From the NCBI RefSeq assembly GCF_023333595.1, contig NZ_JAIQZM010000012.1, positions 1-64,000 of the forward strand: 64,000 nt of DNA. The letters run 5' to 3'. The DNA is from Argonema galeatum A003/A1 (GTDB lineage Bacteria; Cyanobacteriota; Cyanobacteriia; Cyanobacteriales; Aerosakkonemataceae). The translations under genes were made by a program, and so were the position numbers. The notes under the pieces were generated by a model. It saw only the letters and a list, made by a program, of their open reading frames with translations. It was not told where the DNA came from and did no database searches. Positions 44,034-53,333 of this stretch are shown here, one piece after another (position 1 is the first letter of the stretch; each line of letters opens with the position of its first letter).

Positions 44034-45197
44034 ATGCAGAATAGCCCGCCCCGCATTCTACTGGTAGATGACGAGCCGAATAACATTCGCTTATTAGAAG
44101 CGTTATTGCAGTCAGAAGACTACATCACTCTGGCAGCGTCTTCAGGGGTCGAAGCACTGGCAATTGCCAACGCATCGCCGCCGGACATCATCTTGCTGGA
44201 TATTATGATGCCGGAGATGGATGGCTTTGAGGTATGCAAGCAACTGCGAGCCGATCCGAAGTGCCAAACATTACCCGTGATTTTCCTGACAGCTTTGGAT
44301 GATGACAATTCCAGGTTACGAGGATTGGAGTTGATGGGAGATGACTATTTGACGAAGCCGATAAAAAGTCAGTTGCTGCTAACGAAAATCGCGAGCATCT
44401 GGCGGCTTCAACAAATGCGATCGCAACAAATTCAGCAACAAGTTAGCGAAGAACTCAAAGAAAAAAACAAACTGCAACTGTGCGCTGCTTGGAACATTAA
44501 TCAAGCGCTTTCAGAAAAATTGCGGCTGTTTGTGCCAGATCAATATCTCCGCCGCATTGCGCCCAGCGGTGTGGAATCTATTCAGTTGGGTAATGCTAAA
44601 GAAGAAGAAATTTCGGTTTTATTCGGCGATATTCGTGGGTTTACTACTATTTCAGAATCCCAGTCAGCTAGCGAAACTTTTAATTGGTTAAATGCTTTCT
44701 TTACGCAGATGAACTCTTGCATCATCGCCCACAACGGTTTTATTGATAAATACCTGGGTGATGCGCTAATGGCGGTTTTCGATCGCAGCGGACACCACGC
44801 GCAGGATGCCTTAAGTGCGGCGGTGATGATGCAAGAAAGCTTGAGGGAGTTTAATCGCGGACGCGATCGCTACAATCTAGATCAACCGCTCAAAATCGGC
44901 ATTGGCATTCACTCAGGAAAGGCTGTGATTGGTGCGTTGGGTGCAGATTCGCGTCTAGACTCGACGGTAATAGGAGATGTGGTAAATACAGCGGCGCGAT
45001 TGGAAGAATTGACAAAACATTACAATTGTGGTATTATAACCAGCGAAGAATCTATCGCTCAATTAAATCAACCAGAATTATTTCATCTGCGCTGGATCGA
45101 TCGCGTCGTTCCGAGAGGCAAACAACAAGCGCAAGACATCTACGAAGTACTGGGAACCGCAACGCAGCCGCTCAATGTTGCGCGAGTCCTAACTTAG
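44034..45197 (+). CDS. Response regulator with class III nucleotide cyclase domain
   Basis: The 387-residue protein has a receiver (about 6-125) with LLVDDEPNN, acceptor Asp in LLDIMMPEMDG and Lys in YLTKP. A coiled linker (about 125-170) leads to a class III cyclase catalytic domain (about 190-375). Metal Asp residues are in LFGDIRGFT and KYLGDALMAVF; the adenine site includes DSTVIGDVVNTAARLEEL. The Lys/Asp pair suggests ATP rather than GTP, so it is probably an adenylate cyclase switched by phosphorylation. The partner kinase is not adjacent. Soluble. Confidence 0.9.
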   Translation: MQNSPPRILLVDDEPNNIRLLEALLQSEDYITLAASSGVEALAIANASPPDIILLDIMMPEMDGFEVCKQLRADPKCQTLPVIFLTALDDDNSRLRGLELMGDDYLTKPIKSQLLLTKIASIWRLQQMRSQQIQQQVSEELKEKNKLQLCAAWNINQALSEKLRLFVPDQYLRRIAPSGVESIQLGNAKEEEISVLFGDIRGFTTISESQSASETFNWLNAFFTQMNSCIIAHNGFIDKYLGDALMAVFDRSGHHAQDALSAAVMMQESLREFNRGRDRYNLDQPLKIGIGIHSGKAVIGALGADSRLDSTVIGDVVNTAARLEELTKHYNCGIITSEESIAQLNQPELFHLRWIDRVVPRGKQQAQDIYEVLGTATQPLNVARVLT

Positions 45198-45445
45198 GGA
45201 CTTCCTACTCTCTTGAGCCACTCCCCCGTTTTCTAAACGCCCCTTGTGGGCGAAACAAATCTGAAATCTGAAATTTGCAATTATTCGATCATCAGCCCGA
45301 CTGCACCATCCAAACCAGAAAGCCCAAGATTTGCTCAACCGGAGGGAGGGGGTAATCTGTAAGGTCAATGGACCTGCATTGCCCTTCCAGCTTAAGAAAC
45401 CGCTAATCTGTCCCTGAAGTTGGCGTTTTACCTCTCATAAGACAA

Positions 45446-45691
45446 TCAATTGTTACCTGGACTGGGTGGGTGGAGAGACTCTATCACAGTCGGTATATGG
45501 TTTTGGCTAGGCTGGGATTCAGAAATTTTACCACGGAAAGGCCAGCCCGATCGCTTATCGTAGTTGGATGCTAGAGCCAAAAAGACCCCACCTACAATAA
45601 ACACCGGCAATGGCAGCGCTAAGTGTTTCATCCATTCAAAAAGTTGTGCCAACGCAAACAAAAGTAGGAAACTCGCAAGCCAGACTCTCAT
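45446..45691 (-). CDS. Small membrane protein, 81 residues, unknown
   Basis: Two hydrophobic stretches (RVWLASFLLLFALAQLFEWM and LPLPVFIVGGVFLALASNYD) come first, then a polar tail (about 45-81). The N-terminus resembles small cyanobacterial membrane proteins of this length. Function unknown. It is convergent with the cyclase gene. Confidence 0.6.
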   Translation of the reverse strand: MRVWLASFLLLFALAQLFEWMKHLALPLPVFIVGGVFLALASNYDKRSGWPFRGKISESQPSQNHIPTVIESLHPPSPGNN

Positions 45692-45861
45692 CTTTACACC
45701 TCAAGCACTCCAACAACTCTAGCAGATTTTAGATTTTAGATTTTAAATCTTTGCCATATATTTTTTTATTAGGTAGTCAATTTGGCAATTATTTTTCAAA
45801 TTAGTATTAACATGGCTTGATATGCGCCCGTACTTAAAAACCGTGGAAATGTCTTGAAATT

Positions 45862-46866
45862 ATGACAAAATTTGCTACCTACTTACATCCTCATACCTGC
45901 TATACATCCAAACCAAGTAGTAAGCTTTCTTTCGTCGGACACTCTTTACCACATTACAGCAAAATCAGGCAGGAACTTGAGAAAGCCCTAGTTGATTATC
46001 CAACCCTTCCCGTCAGAAGGGTTGACTATGCCGAGTATCTTAGTGTACACACAGATAAGTATTTAATCCAGTTAGCTTTAATGGCATTGGAGAAGCCTTT
46101 ACCTCAAAAACCAAAATTAAGTACTGAATGCACGAATTTACAATACTGCCTACCCGGTTATTTGTATGGTTTAGGAGGAATGATAGAAGCCATAGACCAT
46201 ATGAAAAAAGGCATTTTAGAGCGTGCCTACTGCTTCAGCTTAGTCGGTCATCACGCACATGAAGATTGGGGACACGGGTATTGTTTGCTCAATCCTTTGG
46301 CGGCGGCGGCCAGGTATGCTCAGACTCAAGATTTTCATAAAATACTAATTGTAGATTGGGATATTCATCATGGAGATGGAACTCAGTCAATCTTTAGCCA
46401 CGATCCGAGCGTTTACTGCATAAGTATCCATAGCGTTGTCGATTTATACATGGCTAAAGCATCCAACCTTAAAGCGGGTACAACAACAAAAGGCGAAGAA
46501 GTCGGGCACTGTAATATTCCCATACTATCTCAAATATATGAAGATGACTTATTTGAAAAAATTCACTTAACAGGTGACTTTTATAGAGGTAATGAAAGTC
46601 GGTACAGATTTCAATTAGCTTTGGAGCGGATACCCTGGAATCCAGATTTAATATTGATATTTTCAGGTTACGATTCTCATAAAGATGATTGCGGTCAAGG
46701 AATTACAGATTGGACTAATCAAGACTTTAAACTCTTAACAGAATACGTACTAGACCTAGCTAAAAAAGTATCTTGTCCTGTTTTATCCAGTCACGGTGGT
46801 GGGTATAAGCTACCTGTGACGGTATCGGCAGCAGTCAGTCATGTAGCAGTTTTAGCTAGCTATTAA
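45862..46866 (+). CDS. Histone deacetylase-like (arginase fold) hydrolase
   Basis: The 334-residue protein has deacetylase motifs: the His pair in LVGHHAHEDWGHGYC, zinc ligands in VDWDIHHGDGT, and the distal Asp in SGYDSHKDD. Bacterial members remove acetyl groups from polyamines or other small amines, or from acetylated lysines; the exact substrate is not visible. Soluble. The gap 46867-47317 holds a GGACTTACGCACAA-type repeat and no gene. Confidence 0.87.
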   Translation: MTKFATYLHPHTCYTSKPSSKLSFVGHSLPHYSKIRQELEKALVDYPTLPVRRVDYAEYLSVHTDKYLIQLALMALEKPLPQKPKLSTECTNLQYCLPGYLYGLGGMIEAIDHMKKGILERAYCFSLVGHHAHEDWGHGYCLLNPLAAAARYAQTQDFHKILIVDWDIHHGDGTQSIFSHDPSVYCISIHSVVDLYMAKASNLKAGTTTKGEEVGHCNIPILSQIYEDDLFEKIHLTGDFYRGNESRYRFQLALERIPWNPDLILIFSGYDSHKDDCGQGITDWTNQDFKLLTEYVLDLAKKVSCPVLSSHGGGYKLPVTVSAAVSHVAVLASY

Positions 46867-47317
46867 GTAAGTAAATTTTTCAATCGGGGCTCTCTTGAGA
46901 ATAAACACCCTATCTTTTTCAGGACTTACGCACAAGCTTAGATTTTGCCTCCCTTTGTGAAGGGGGGACAACTATGCCCAAAAGCTTTGCAAGCCAAGGT
47001 TTTTAAGCCACCCACATCCTGAAAAATTGGCAGGTAAATCTGGTGGCCTAAAACGAATCCATGAGGCTTGTAGCTGCAAGCATTTGAGAATAGTGTCAAT
47101 AAGACCAAAAAATTAACTCAATTTTTTGAAAAAGCGATGTGGTATAAAACAGACTGTGCAAGGGTTTCAGCGATACTTGTCACCCCGTCAGGGCTGAATT
47201 GACTGGACGGCGAGTGCGTGTCACTGTCCTACGCCTGTGGAAACAAATCGTTAAAATTGGCCTTAAATTATATTAAAATTTGATACACTCTTTAAAGCGG
47301 CGCAACATAGAAAAATT

Positions 47318-48490
47318 TTGAACTCGAAACGAAAAACTATATTTATCAGTACGGGCGAAGTGTCTGGCGATTTGCAGGGAGGGTTGCTAATTGACGCCCT
47401 AAAGCGCCAAGCACAAATATTAGGGTTGGAATTAGAAATAGTGGCGCTGGGGGGTAGCCGTATGGCTGCGGCGGGGGCTACATTGTTGGGGGATACCAGC
47501 GCGATCGGTTCGGTGGGGATTTTGGAATCTCTACCGTATGTGTGGCCTACCCTTCAGATTCAGCGTCGCGCCAAACAATACCTCCAGCAAAACCCGCCAG
47601 ATTTAGTGGTGCTGATCGATTACATGGGGCCAAATCTGGGGATCGGCAGTTATGTTCGCCAGCATTTTCCCTTGGTGCCGATCGCATACTACATCGCGCC
47701 TCAAGAATGGGTTTGGTCGCCGAGTCAGCACAACACAGATCGTATTGTGAAAATGACAGACCTTGTGTTGGCAATTTTCCCAGAAGAAGCGCGTTATTTC
47801 CAAGAAAAAGGGGTAAAAGTTAGCTGGGTCGGTCATCCGTTGATAGATAGGATGATTTCTAGTCCCAAGCGGTCCCAAGCGCGTGCTGAATTGGGAATTT
47901 CTGAGGATGAGGTAGCGATCGCACTTTTACCCGCCTCTCGACATCAGGAAATCAAATATGTTTTGCCAGTAATGTTCCAAGCAGCGCAGCAAATCCAAGC
48001 AAAAATTCCGAATGTGAGATTCTGGATTCCCTTATCTCTTGAAGTATATCGGGACTCGATAGAAAAAGCCATCCAAAATTACGATTTGCGTGCTACTTTG
48101 GTTGCCGATAAGACGCAGGAAGCGATCGCAGCAGCTGACCTAGCTATTACTAAATCTGGCACGGTTAATCTAGAAATTGCTCTTTTAGAAATTCCACAAG
48201 TTGTTATATATCGCGTTAATCATATCACCGCTTGGATTGCCACCAATTTACTAAAGTTTTCGATTCCTTTCATGTCACCCACTAATTTAGTGCTGATGAA
48301 GTCAATTGTGCCGGAATTGCTGCAAGAGGAAGCTAATCCAGAAAATATTGTTCGAGAGGCGATGAATTTGCTAAATCCAGATCGGCGCAGGCAAACTTTA
48401 GCGGACTATCGAGAGATGCGACAAGCTTTAGGAGAGGTCGGAGCGTGCGATCGCGCGGCTAAAGAAATTCTTCAACTGCATTACAGATGA
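47318..48490 (+). CDS. lpxB: Lipid-A-disaccharide synthase
   Basis: LpxB joins UDP-diacylglucosamine and lipid X to make the lipid A disaccharide at the inner membrane. The 390-residue protein has ISTGEVSGDLQGGLL at the start, ALGGSRMAAAGA, the YYIAPQEWVWSP motif, VGHPLIDR and the C-terminal LTKS-like AITKSGTVNLE motif. The length is normal. The start is TTG 47318. The CRISPR array begins 42 bp after the stop, on the same strand. Confidence 0.93.
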   Translation: MNSKRKTIFISTGEVSGDLQGGLLIDALKRQAQILGLELEIVALGGSRMAAAGATLLGDTSAIGSVGILESLPYVWPTLQIQRRAKQYLQQNPPDLVVLIDYMGPNLGIGSYVRQHFPLVPIAYYIAPQEWVWSPSQHNTDRIVKMTDLVLAIFPEEARYFQEKGVKVSWVGHPLIDRMISSPKRSQARAELGISEDEVAIALLPASRHQEIKYVLPVMFQAAQQIQAKIPNVRFWIPLSLEVYRDSIEKAIQNYDLRATLVADKTQEAIAAADLAITKSGTVNLEIALLEIPQVVIYRVNHITAWIATNLLKFSIPFMSPTNLVLMKSIVPELLQEEANPENIVREAMNLLNPDRRRQTLADYREMRQALGEVGACDRAAKEILQLHYR

Positions 48491-48532
48491 ATTGGAAATC
48501 TGTACAGTTGGTTTTGAGTCAAACCATCGATC

Positions 48533-50370
48533 GTTTCCGTCCCCGTGAGGGGAATTGAATTGAAAAGCTGCTGCTTATTCCCGGAGGCATTGTATTTAAT
48601 GTTTCCGTCCCCGTGAGGGGAATTGAATTGAAAAGCGGTGAAAATTTTGCCAATTTGACACACCAGGAAGTTTCCGTCCCCGTGAGGGGAATTGAATTGA
48701 AAAGTGTACAATCATCCAAAAAGGCGATAATTCTTACGAAGTTTCCGTCCCCGTGAGGGGAATTGAATTGAAAAGCGTTGTCGTAGAACAGCATGAAATG
48801 CCTGGATGGATGGTAAGTTTCCGTCCCCGTGAGGGGAATTGAATTGAAAAGCTTATGTAGACCGTGGCTTTGTATCGGGATGGATAGTTTCCGTCCCCGT
48901 GAGGGGAATTGAATTGAAAAGCGTGGTCTACTAGGATTATTTTGTGCGCCGTGTCTGTTTCCGTCCCCGTGAGGGGAATTGAATTGAAAAGTCATTACTC
49001 CCGGTGCTGATGGATCAACAAAAGTTGAGTTTCCGTCCCCGTGAGGGGAATTGAATTGAAAAGCATTGCTGCTCTTTTGGTTGATTTTGGAGATAACAAA
49101 ATAGTGTTTCCGTCCCCGTGAGGGGAATTGAATTGAAAAGAATCGAATCCAGATACAAGAGTACCGCCAGCGGCAAGTTTCCGTCCCCGTGAGGGGAATT
49201 GAATTGAAAAGGCACCAAAAACGCTTCAACAATTCTTTGAAGAAAGTTTCCGTCCCCGTGAGGGGAATTGAATTGAAAAGATCAGCAACAGGCTGAGCAA
49301 GCCGCAGGGTCAATTGAAGTTTCCGTCCCCGTGAGGGGAATTGAATTGAAAAGATGCAGCCTCTAGGAGACTTGCTCAATCAATTGAAATGTTTCCGTCC
49401 CCGTGAGGGGAATTGAATTGAAAAGCTGCAATCGGTGTCTCAGTTGGGGACCGATGCTCCGCCAGGTTTCCGTCCCCGTGAGGGGAATTGAATTGAAAAG
49501 CTCGAATTACAATTACGACGTACTGCGTCGTAATAAGTTTCCGTCCCCGTGAGGGGAATTGAATTGAAAAGCTTTCTGATTTGCTTAACCAGCTAAATCA
49601 GCAGTAGTTTGTTTCCGTCCCCGTGAGGGGAATTGAATTGAAAAGACTAGGTTAGGGTTAGATCATAGACTCAAAAAAAATCCTGTTTCCGTCCCCGTGA
49701 GGGGAATTGAATTGAAAAGCAAACTTGCAATTCTAACCTTTTTTCTTTTCCCGGTTTCCGTCCCCGTGAGGGGAATTGAATTGAAAAGATAATTGGGAAC
49801 TGTTTATGCGGGATTTTCGCTTAAAAGGTTTCCGTCCCCGTGAGGGGAATTGAATTGAAAAGTGCCATGAGGATGGAAGAAATTTTCTCTGATGAGTGGA
49901 TCAAGTTTCCGTCCCCGTGAGGGGAATTGAATTGAAAAGCTGTGGAGCAAGTTCGTAACTTGGTTCCTCAATTAAGTTTCCGTCCCCGTGAGGGGAATTG
50001 AATTGAAAAGCCTTTCTATCTCTCTGCTCCTGCAGAGTTGACGGCAGGTTTCCGTCCCCGTGAGGGGAATTGAATTGAAAAAGACCAGTTATCTTGCCAA
50101 AGGGCAAGAGACTTATGGTTTCCGTCCCCGTGAGGGGAATTGAATTGAAAAGCAGATGATTCCGCTGTGCAGCAGCCGCGGCAAAATTGTTTCCGTCCCC
50201 GTGAGGGGAATTGAATTGAAAAGTGTCAATCAATCAATCGCTGGTAAAATTTTTACCGGTCAAGTTTCCGTCCCCGTGAGGGGAATTGAATTGAAAAGAG
50301 CCTGGCAGCCGCACAATTACCGCGCCCCCGCCACCGTTTCCGTCCCCGTGAGGGGAATTGAATTGAAAAG
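48533..50370. CRISPR. CRISPR array, 26 repeats of 35 bp, 25 spacers of 33-42 bp
   Basis: The repeat begins GTTTCCGTCCCCGTGAGGGG and ends AATTGAATTGAAAAG; the inner hairpin is CCCCGTGAGGGG. First repeat 48533-48567, last 50336-50370. Repeats are identical except the one at 50048, which reads AAAAA at its end. The ATTGAAA-type 3' end suggests transcription left to right, so any leader would be the short gap after lpxB. No cas gene is in this window, so it is orphan or served from elsewhere. Spacers at 49501-49536 and 50224-50263 are internally palindromic. Protein frames over the array are shadows. Confidence 0.97.
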
Positions 50371-50418
50371 AGTGCCAATTTGAAAGCCTTACCAGAGTAG
50401 GATTCTAACTAGCCCAAA

Positions 50419-50562
50419 CTGTAGGGGTCATTTTTACCTGTCAACAAGACTAAGCTTATTGATAATTTAGTCAAGTTTCAAAGCTTGAAACCCTTACCTG
50501 ATGGGCAACCCATAGGGGTCAACGAAAACATAAGGGTTTCAGCCTTTGCCCGACCCCTACAG
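50419..50562. repeat. CTGTAGGGGTC hairpin element beside the CRISPR array
   Basis: Arms CTGTAGGGGTC and GACCCCTACAG; an inner pair GAAACCCTTA / TAAGGGTTTC lies inside. The 1-kb stretch 50371-51385 otherwise holds octamer repeats and a 61-codon frame (50670) that is repeat-derived. Confidence 0.65.
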
Positions 50563-50997
50563 GTAAAGCACAAAACAAAACTTGTTTTATACCTAACTTT
50601 GTTTAAATTGTCAAGGTTCAGATTGAACTTGATTTACCAATGAATATAGATTAACTGACTCCTCCTTCAATGTCAACACCAAAAAAACCCGCTAGCGCTT
50701 TCGCTAACGAGGTATGTACCAAAGAAACTGGGTTTCTTTGCGTAAGTCCTAAACTAATGACCAAGAGGCGATTAAGCAAAGAATTGAGAAAAAAAACCAC
50801 AGAAAAAAAGACTCTCAGAGTTAAGAGTAGAGGAAGTGGGGGACGATCGCAGTAATTCGAGAAAGCGATCGCCCCTAGTCATTTTTACTACTTGTGCGAC
50901 GTGACTATCGGTCAAGGTGAGCTATTTGCATCCATCAAAAGATATACTTCTTATTATTCGCTCCAGTTTTATCTTACCGACGGTTGCAAGGGAATGC

Positions 50998-51050
50998 TTA
51001 CTCCCTTCGGGCCAGAAGATTATCTATGATTCTTTTTCCCCTCTGCCCCT
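50998..51050. repeat. Dispersed repeat TTACTCCCTTCGGGCCAGAA, copy 1
   Basis: About 50 bp matching 58101-58150 in inverted orientation, each bordering CCCCTCTG octamers. Confidence 0.75.
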
Positions 51051-51385
51051 CTGCTGCTTTATACATATTCTTTGAGCGGGAAAGGAGTAATTTTTCACCC
51101 CTTAGCCTATCAGTCCGAAAGATACCTTTACAACAGTCAAGTCTCAACCCACCCAGTACGGGGATCGCCCAGCCCACGGCGATCCCCGCAACTTCAGTTA
51201 GAAATTTAGATTAGTGGTAAGTCAATGATTAGCATCACTGCAAAGAAACTTTACGGTCACATTGATTTGGGCGCCGTATCACCAAACTAGAAGAATAGCG
51301 TCAGGCTTTATGAATGCTTTCGATCGCACGACGCTTTCCAGAAATGGAAGATATTGGATGATGTAAAGTTCCCACCCGCAGAAAG

Positions 51386-51586
51386 ATGTACGCTAAAGCC
51401 CACTGGCACCCCGTTTCAATCGAAGCCCTTACTGGTCAGATCATGGTTTCTGGCAAGATGACTGTCCACGATCGGTATCAGATCAGATCTGCCTTATTAA
51501 CGGATTCACTCAGCGAAGGAGAGCAAATCTTGATTAACCGGCTGCTTTATGGTATCAGACATGGATTGCTGACAGTTCTCGATTAA
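51386..51586 (+). CDS. Small cyanobacterial protein fragment, 66 residues, unknown
   Basis: The C-terminal two thirds (SGKMTVHDRYQIRSALLTDS, then EGEQILINRLLYGIRHGLLT) look like a conserved small cyanobacterial protein; homologues I recall are longer at the N-terminus. The start ATG 51386 follows a region without a clear ribosome site. It may be a 5'-truncated gene. It is soluble and has no known function. Confidence 0.5.
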   Translation: MYAKAHWHPVSIEALTGQIMVSGKMTVHDRYQIRSALLTDSLSEGEQILINRLLYGIRHGLLTVLD

Positions 51587-51782
51587 ATCCCATCGTGAAA
51601 AGCACTGCCTTTGCAGCGTCCTAAAAAGGCTCATGGTAAAAACTATCCCGTTTGACCGCTACGCCACAACTAGATTGGCGTTCTAGACGCAACCTGAAAG
51701 CGATGCAGGCAAGGCATGAGTGTGCTGAAAAGATCGTCGATATCCAAGATTGACCAAACATAAATATGCAAACTAAATTGAC

Positions 51783-51824
51783 ATCCTCCCACCGCTAATT
51801 CGGAGTACCGAATATAGCGGGGGA
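51783..51824 (-). ncRNA. Right-end hairpin of the TnpB element (likely reRNA/omegaRNA 3' part)
   Basis: On the minus strand the end of tnpB folds as CCGCTA with ATTCGG inside, loop TACT, then CCGAAT and TAGCGG, with one unpaired base. It overlaps the last codons and stop of TnpB. Such hairpins end IS200/IS605 elements and form the scaffold of the TnpB guide RNA. The exact element boundary was not fixed. Confidence 0.5.
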
Positions 51825-53066
51825 TTCCAAAGATTGCTCTTTGGGCTTCCTCTTTCTGCGAGTTGGCTTACTTAATTGAGTTACCCCAACCAAGCAGAGG
51901 TCATTCTCTCCAAAGGCGTTAATTTCCGTCTGCCCGACGGTATTTTTCAACATTTCACTTAAGATTGACAACGCAATATTTAGAATATTAATCGCCGCGT
52001 TCCAATCTCGATCTTGAATATGCCCACAGTGATGGCATTGATGAGTTCTAGTACTTAAGGTTTTCTTAACTACCGTACCGCAATTAGAGCAATCCTGCGA
52101 TGTATAGTTCGGAGGGACAGCCACAACCGGCACTCCAAACACTTGACCAAAATACTCAAGCCACTGCCTAAACATCGACCAAGAAGCATCACTAATTGAT
52201 TTAGCTAAATGGTGGTTTTTCACCATGTTTCGCACCTGCAAGTCTTCAATGGCTACCAAGTCACTAGACTGGATTACGCACCTTGCTAATTTCACAACAA
52301 AGTCTTTACGCTGCCTTTCAACTTTTAGGTGTTTCCTACCTAACCGATTCTTAGCTTTACTTCTATTTTTTGACCCAATATTTTTTCGTGAAAGTTGACG
52401 AAAAGCTCTCAAGAGAGCTTTTTCACTTTTCCTCAAAAAGCGAGGGTTTTCTACTTGATTGCCTTCTGAATCGGTGTAGAAATGGTTTAAACCAACATCT
52501 AGCCCTAACATTCGACCTGTTAATTCATGGGTTTCTTTCCTTTCGTGATTAATGCAAAACTGCACGTAATATCCATCGAAACGGCGAACTATCCTAACAC
52601 GCTTAAGAAGGTCTATTTGGTAAAAATGTAAGTCTCTAGTTCCCCAAAGCTTGAAAGTCCCCGCACCAAATTTATCCGTGAAAGTGATATATCTTCTATC
52701 TTCTGAAAGCTTCCAACCAGAAGTTTTATACTCAACTGATGCTCTGGTCAACAGTTTTTTGAACTTCGGATAACCTTTTTTGCCTGCTACTTTCTGTTTG
52801 CAGTTATCAAAAAATCGAACTATAGCTAACCAAGCGCGTTCAGCCATTGCCTGTCTTGCCATTGAGTTAAGTTTTTTAACCCAAGGGAATTCAGGATTGT
52901 CAGCCAGGACTTTGCAGTATTTGTTCAAGTCCATGCCGTTTACTCCTGGATTATCCATCCAGTATCGCAAAGCTTTATTACGAACAAAAAGCCCAGTCCG
53001 CAACATCTCATCGAGGATGCGGTACTGAGCTTCTGTTCCTTTTATTTTTGCTTCGTAAACTAACAT
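51795..53066 (-). CDS. tnpB: TnpB RNA-guided nuclease (IS200/IS605-type OrfB)
   Basis: TnpB uses an RNA from its own 3' end to cut DNA and helps keep the element in place. The 423-residue protein has RuvC motif I (GLDVGLN, catalytic Asp), motif II Glu in VAIEDLQV, zinc-ribbon cysteines CSNCG and CHHCG, and motif III Asp in DRDWNAAINI. All catalytic residues are intact. The N-terminal helical part is complete. No TnpA gene is adjacent, so it is a solo tnpB. The right-end hairpin is at 51783-51824. Confidence 0.9.
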   Translation of the reverse strand: MLVYEAKIKGTEAQYRILDEMLRTGLFVRNKALRYWMDNPGVNGMDLNKYCKVLADNPEFPWVKKLNSMARQAMAERAWLAIVRFFDNCKQKVAGKKGYPKFKKLLTRASVEYKTSGWKLSEDRRYITFTDKFGAGTFKLWGTRDLHFYQIDLLKRVRIVRRFDGYYVQFCINHERKETHELTGRMLGLDVGLNHFYTDSEGNQVENPRFLRKSEKALLRAFRQLSRKNIGSKNRSKAKNRLGRKHLKVERQRKDFVVKLARCVIQSSDLVAIEDLQVRNMVKNHHLAKSISDASWSMFRQWLEYFGQVFGVPVVAVPPNYTSQDCSNCGTVVKKTLSTRTHQCHHCGHIQDRDWNAAINILNIALSILSEMLKNTVGQTEINAFGENDLCLVGVTQLSKPTRRKRKPKEQSLESPAIFGTPN

Positions 53067-53284
53067 TTTATAGAAATGTGCTGTGTAAATAGAGTAACAT
53101 GATTTGTTAAAATTGGGTACATCGAGTCCCCAATTTTAAAGAGCCTTTCATCCCAACACCAAGCAGAAGCTGCTATGGTGTGGGTCTGACCGGCGGGGTA
53201 GATAAATCGGGTGCGTGAGCTTTTAGAGCAAGTTAAACGGGAAATCTATGCGCTTCTTGCCCAGAAATAATTGACTTGACCCTC

Positions 53285-53323
53285 CGCCATAATCTACGCG
53301 CACGCAGCGCGTAGATTATGGCG
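53285..53323. repeat. 39-bp perfect hairpin (17-bp arms)
   Basis: Arms CGCCATAATCTACGCGC and GCGCGTAGATTATGGCG, loop ACGCA. It sits 11 bp after the stop codon of the SPOR-domain gene and may terminate its transcript, although no T-run follows. The rest of 53067-53333 has no gene, only a 20-codon tail (53202-53264). Confidence 0.85.
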
Positions 53324-53333
53324 CACGAGGATG

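Noticed and set aside
48481..50383. Protein frames across the array (for example 48519-49379 minus, 50156-50383 plus)
   Set aside because: They translate the CRISPR repeat again and again (SIQFPSRGRK, VSVPVRGIELK) and are not genes.
50670..50855. 61-residue frame after the CRISPR array
   Set aside because: Made of an AAACTGGGTTTCTTTGCG-type repeat and a Lys-rich run; no homology visible.
53202..53264. 20-codon coding-like tail RVRELLEQVKREIYALLAQK
   Set aside because: Too short to assign; may be the end of a lost gene beside the TnpB element.
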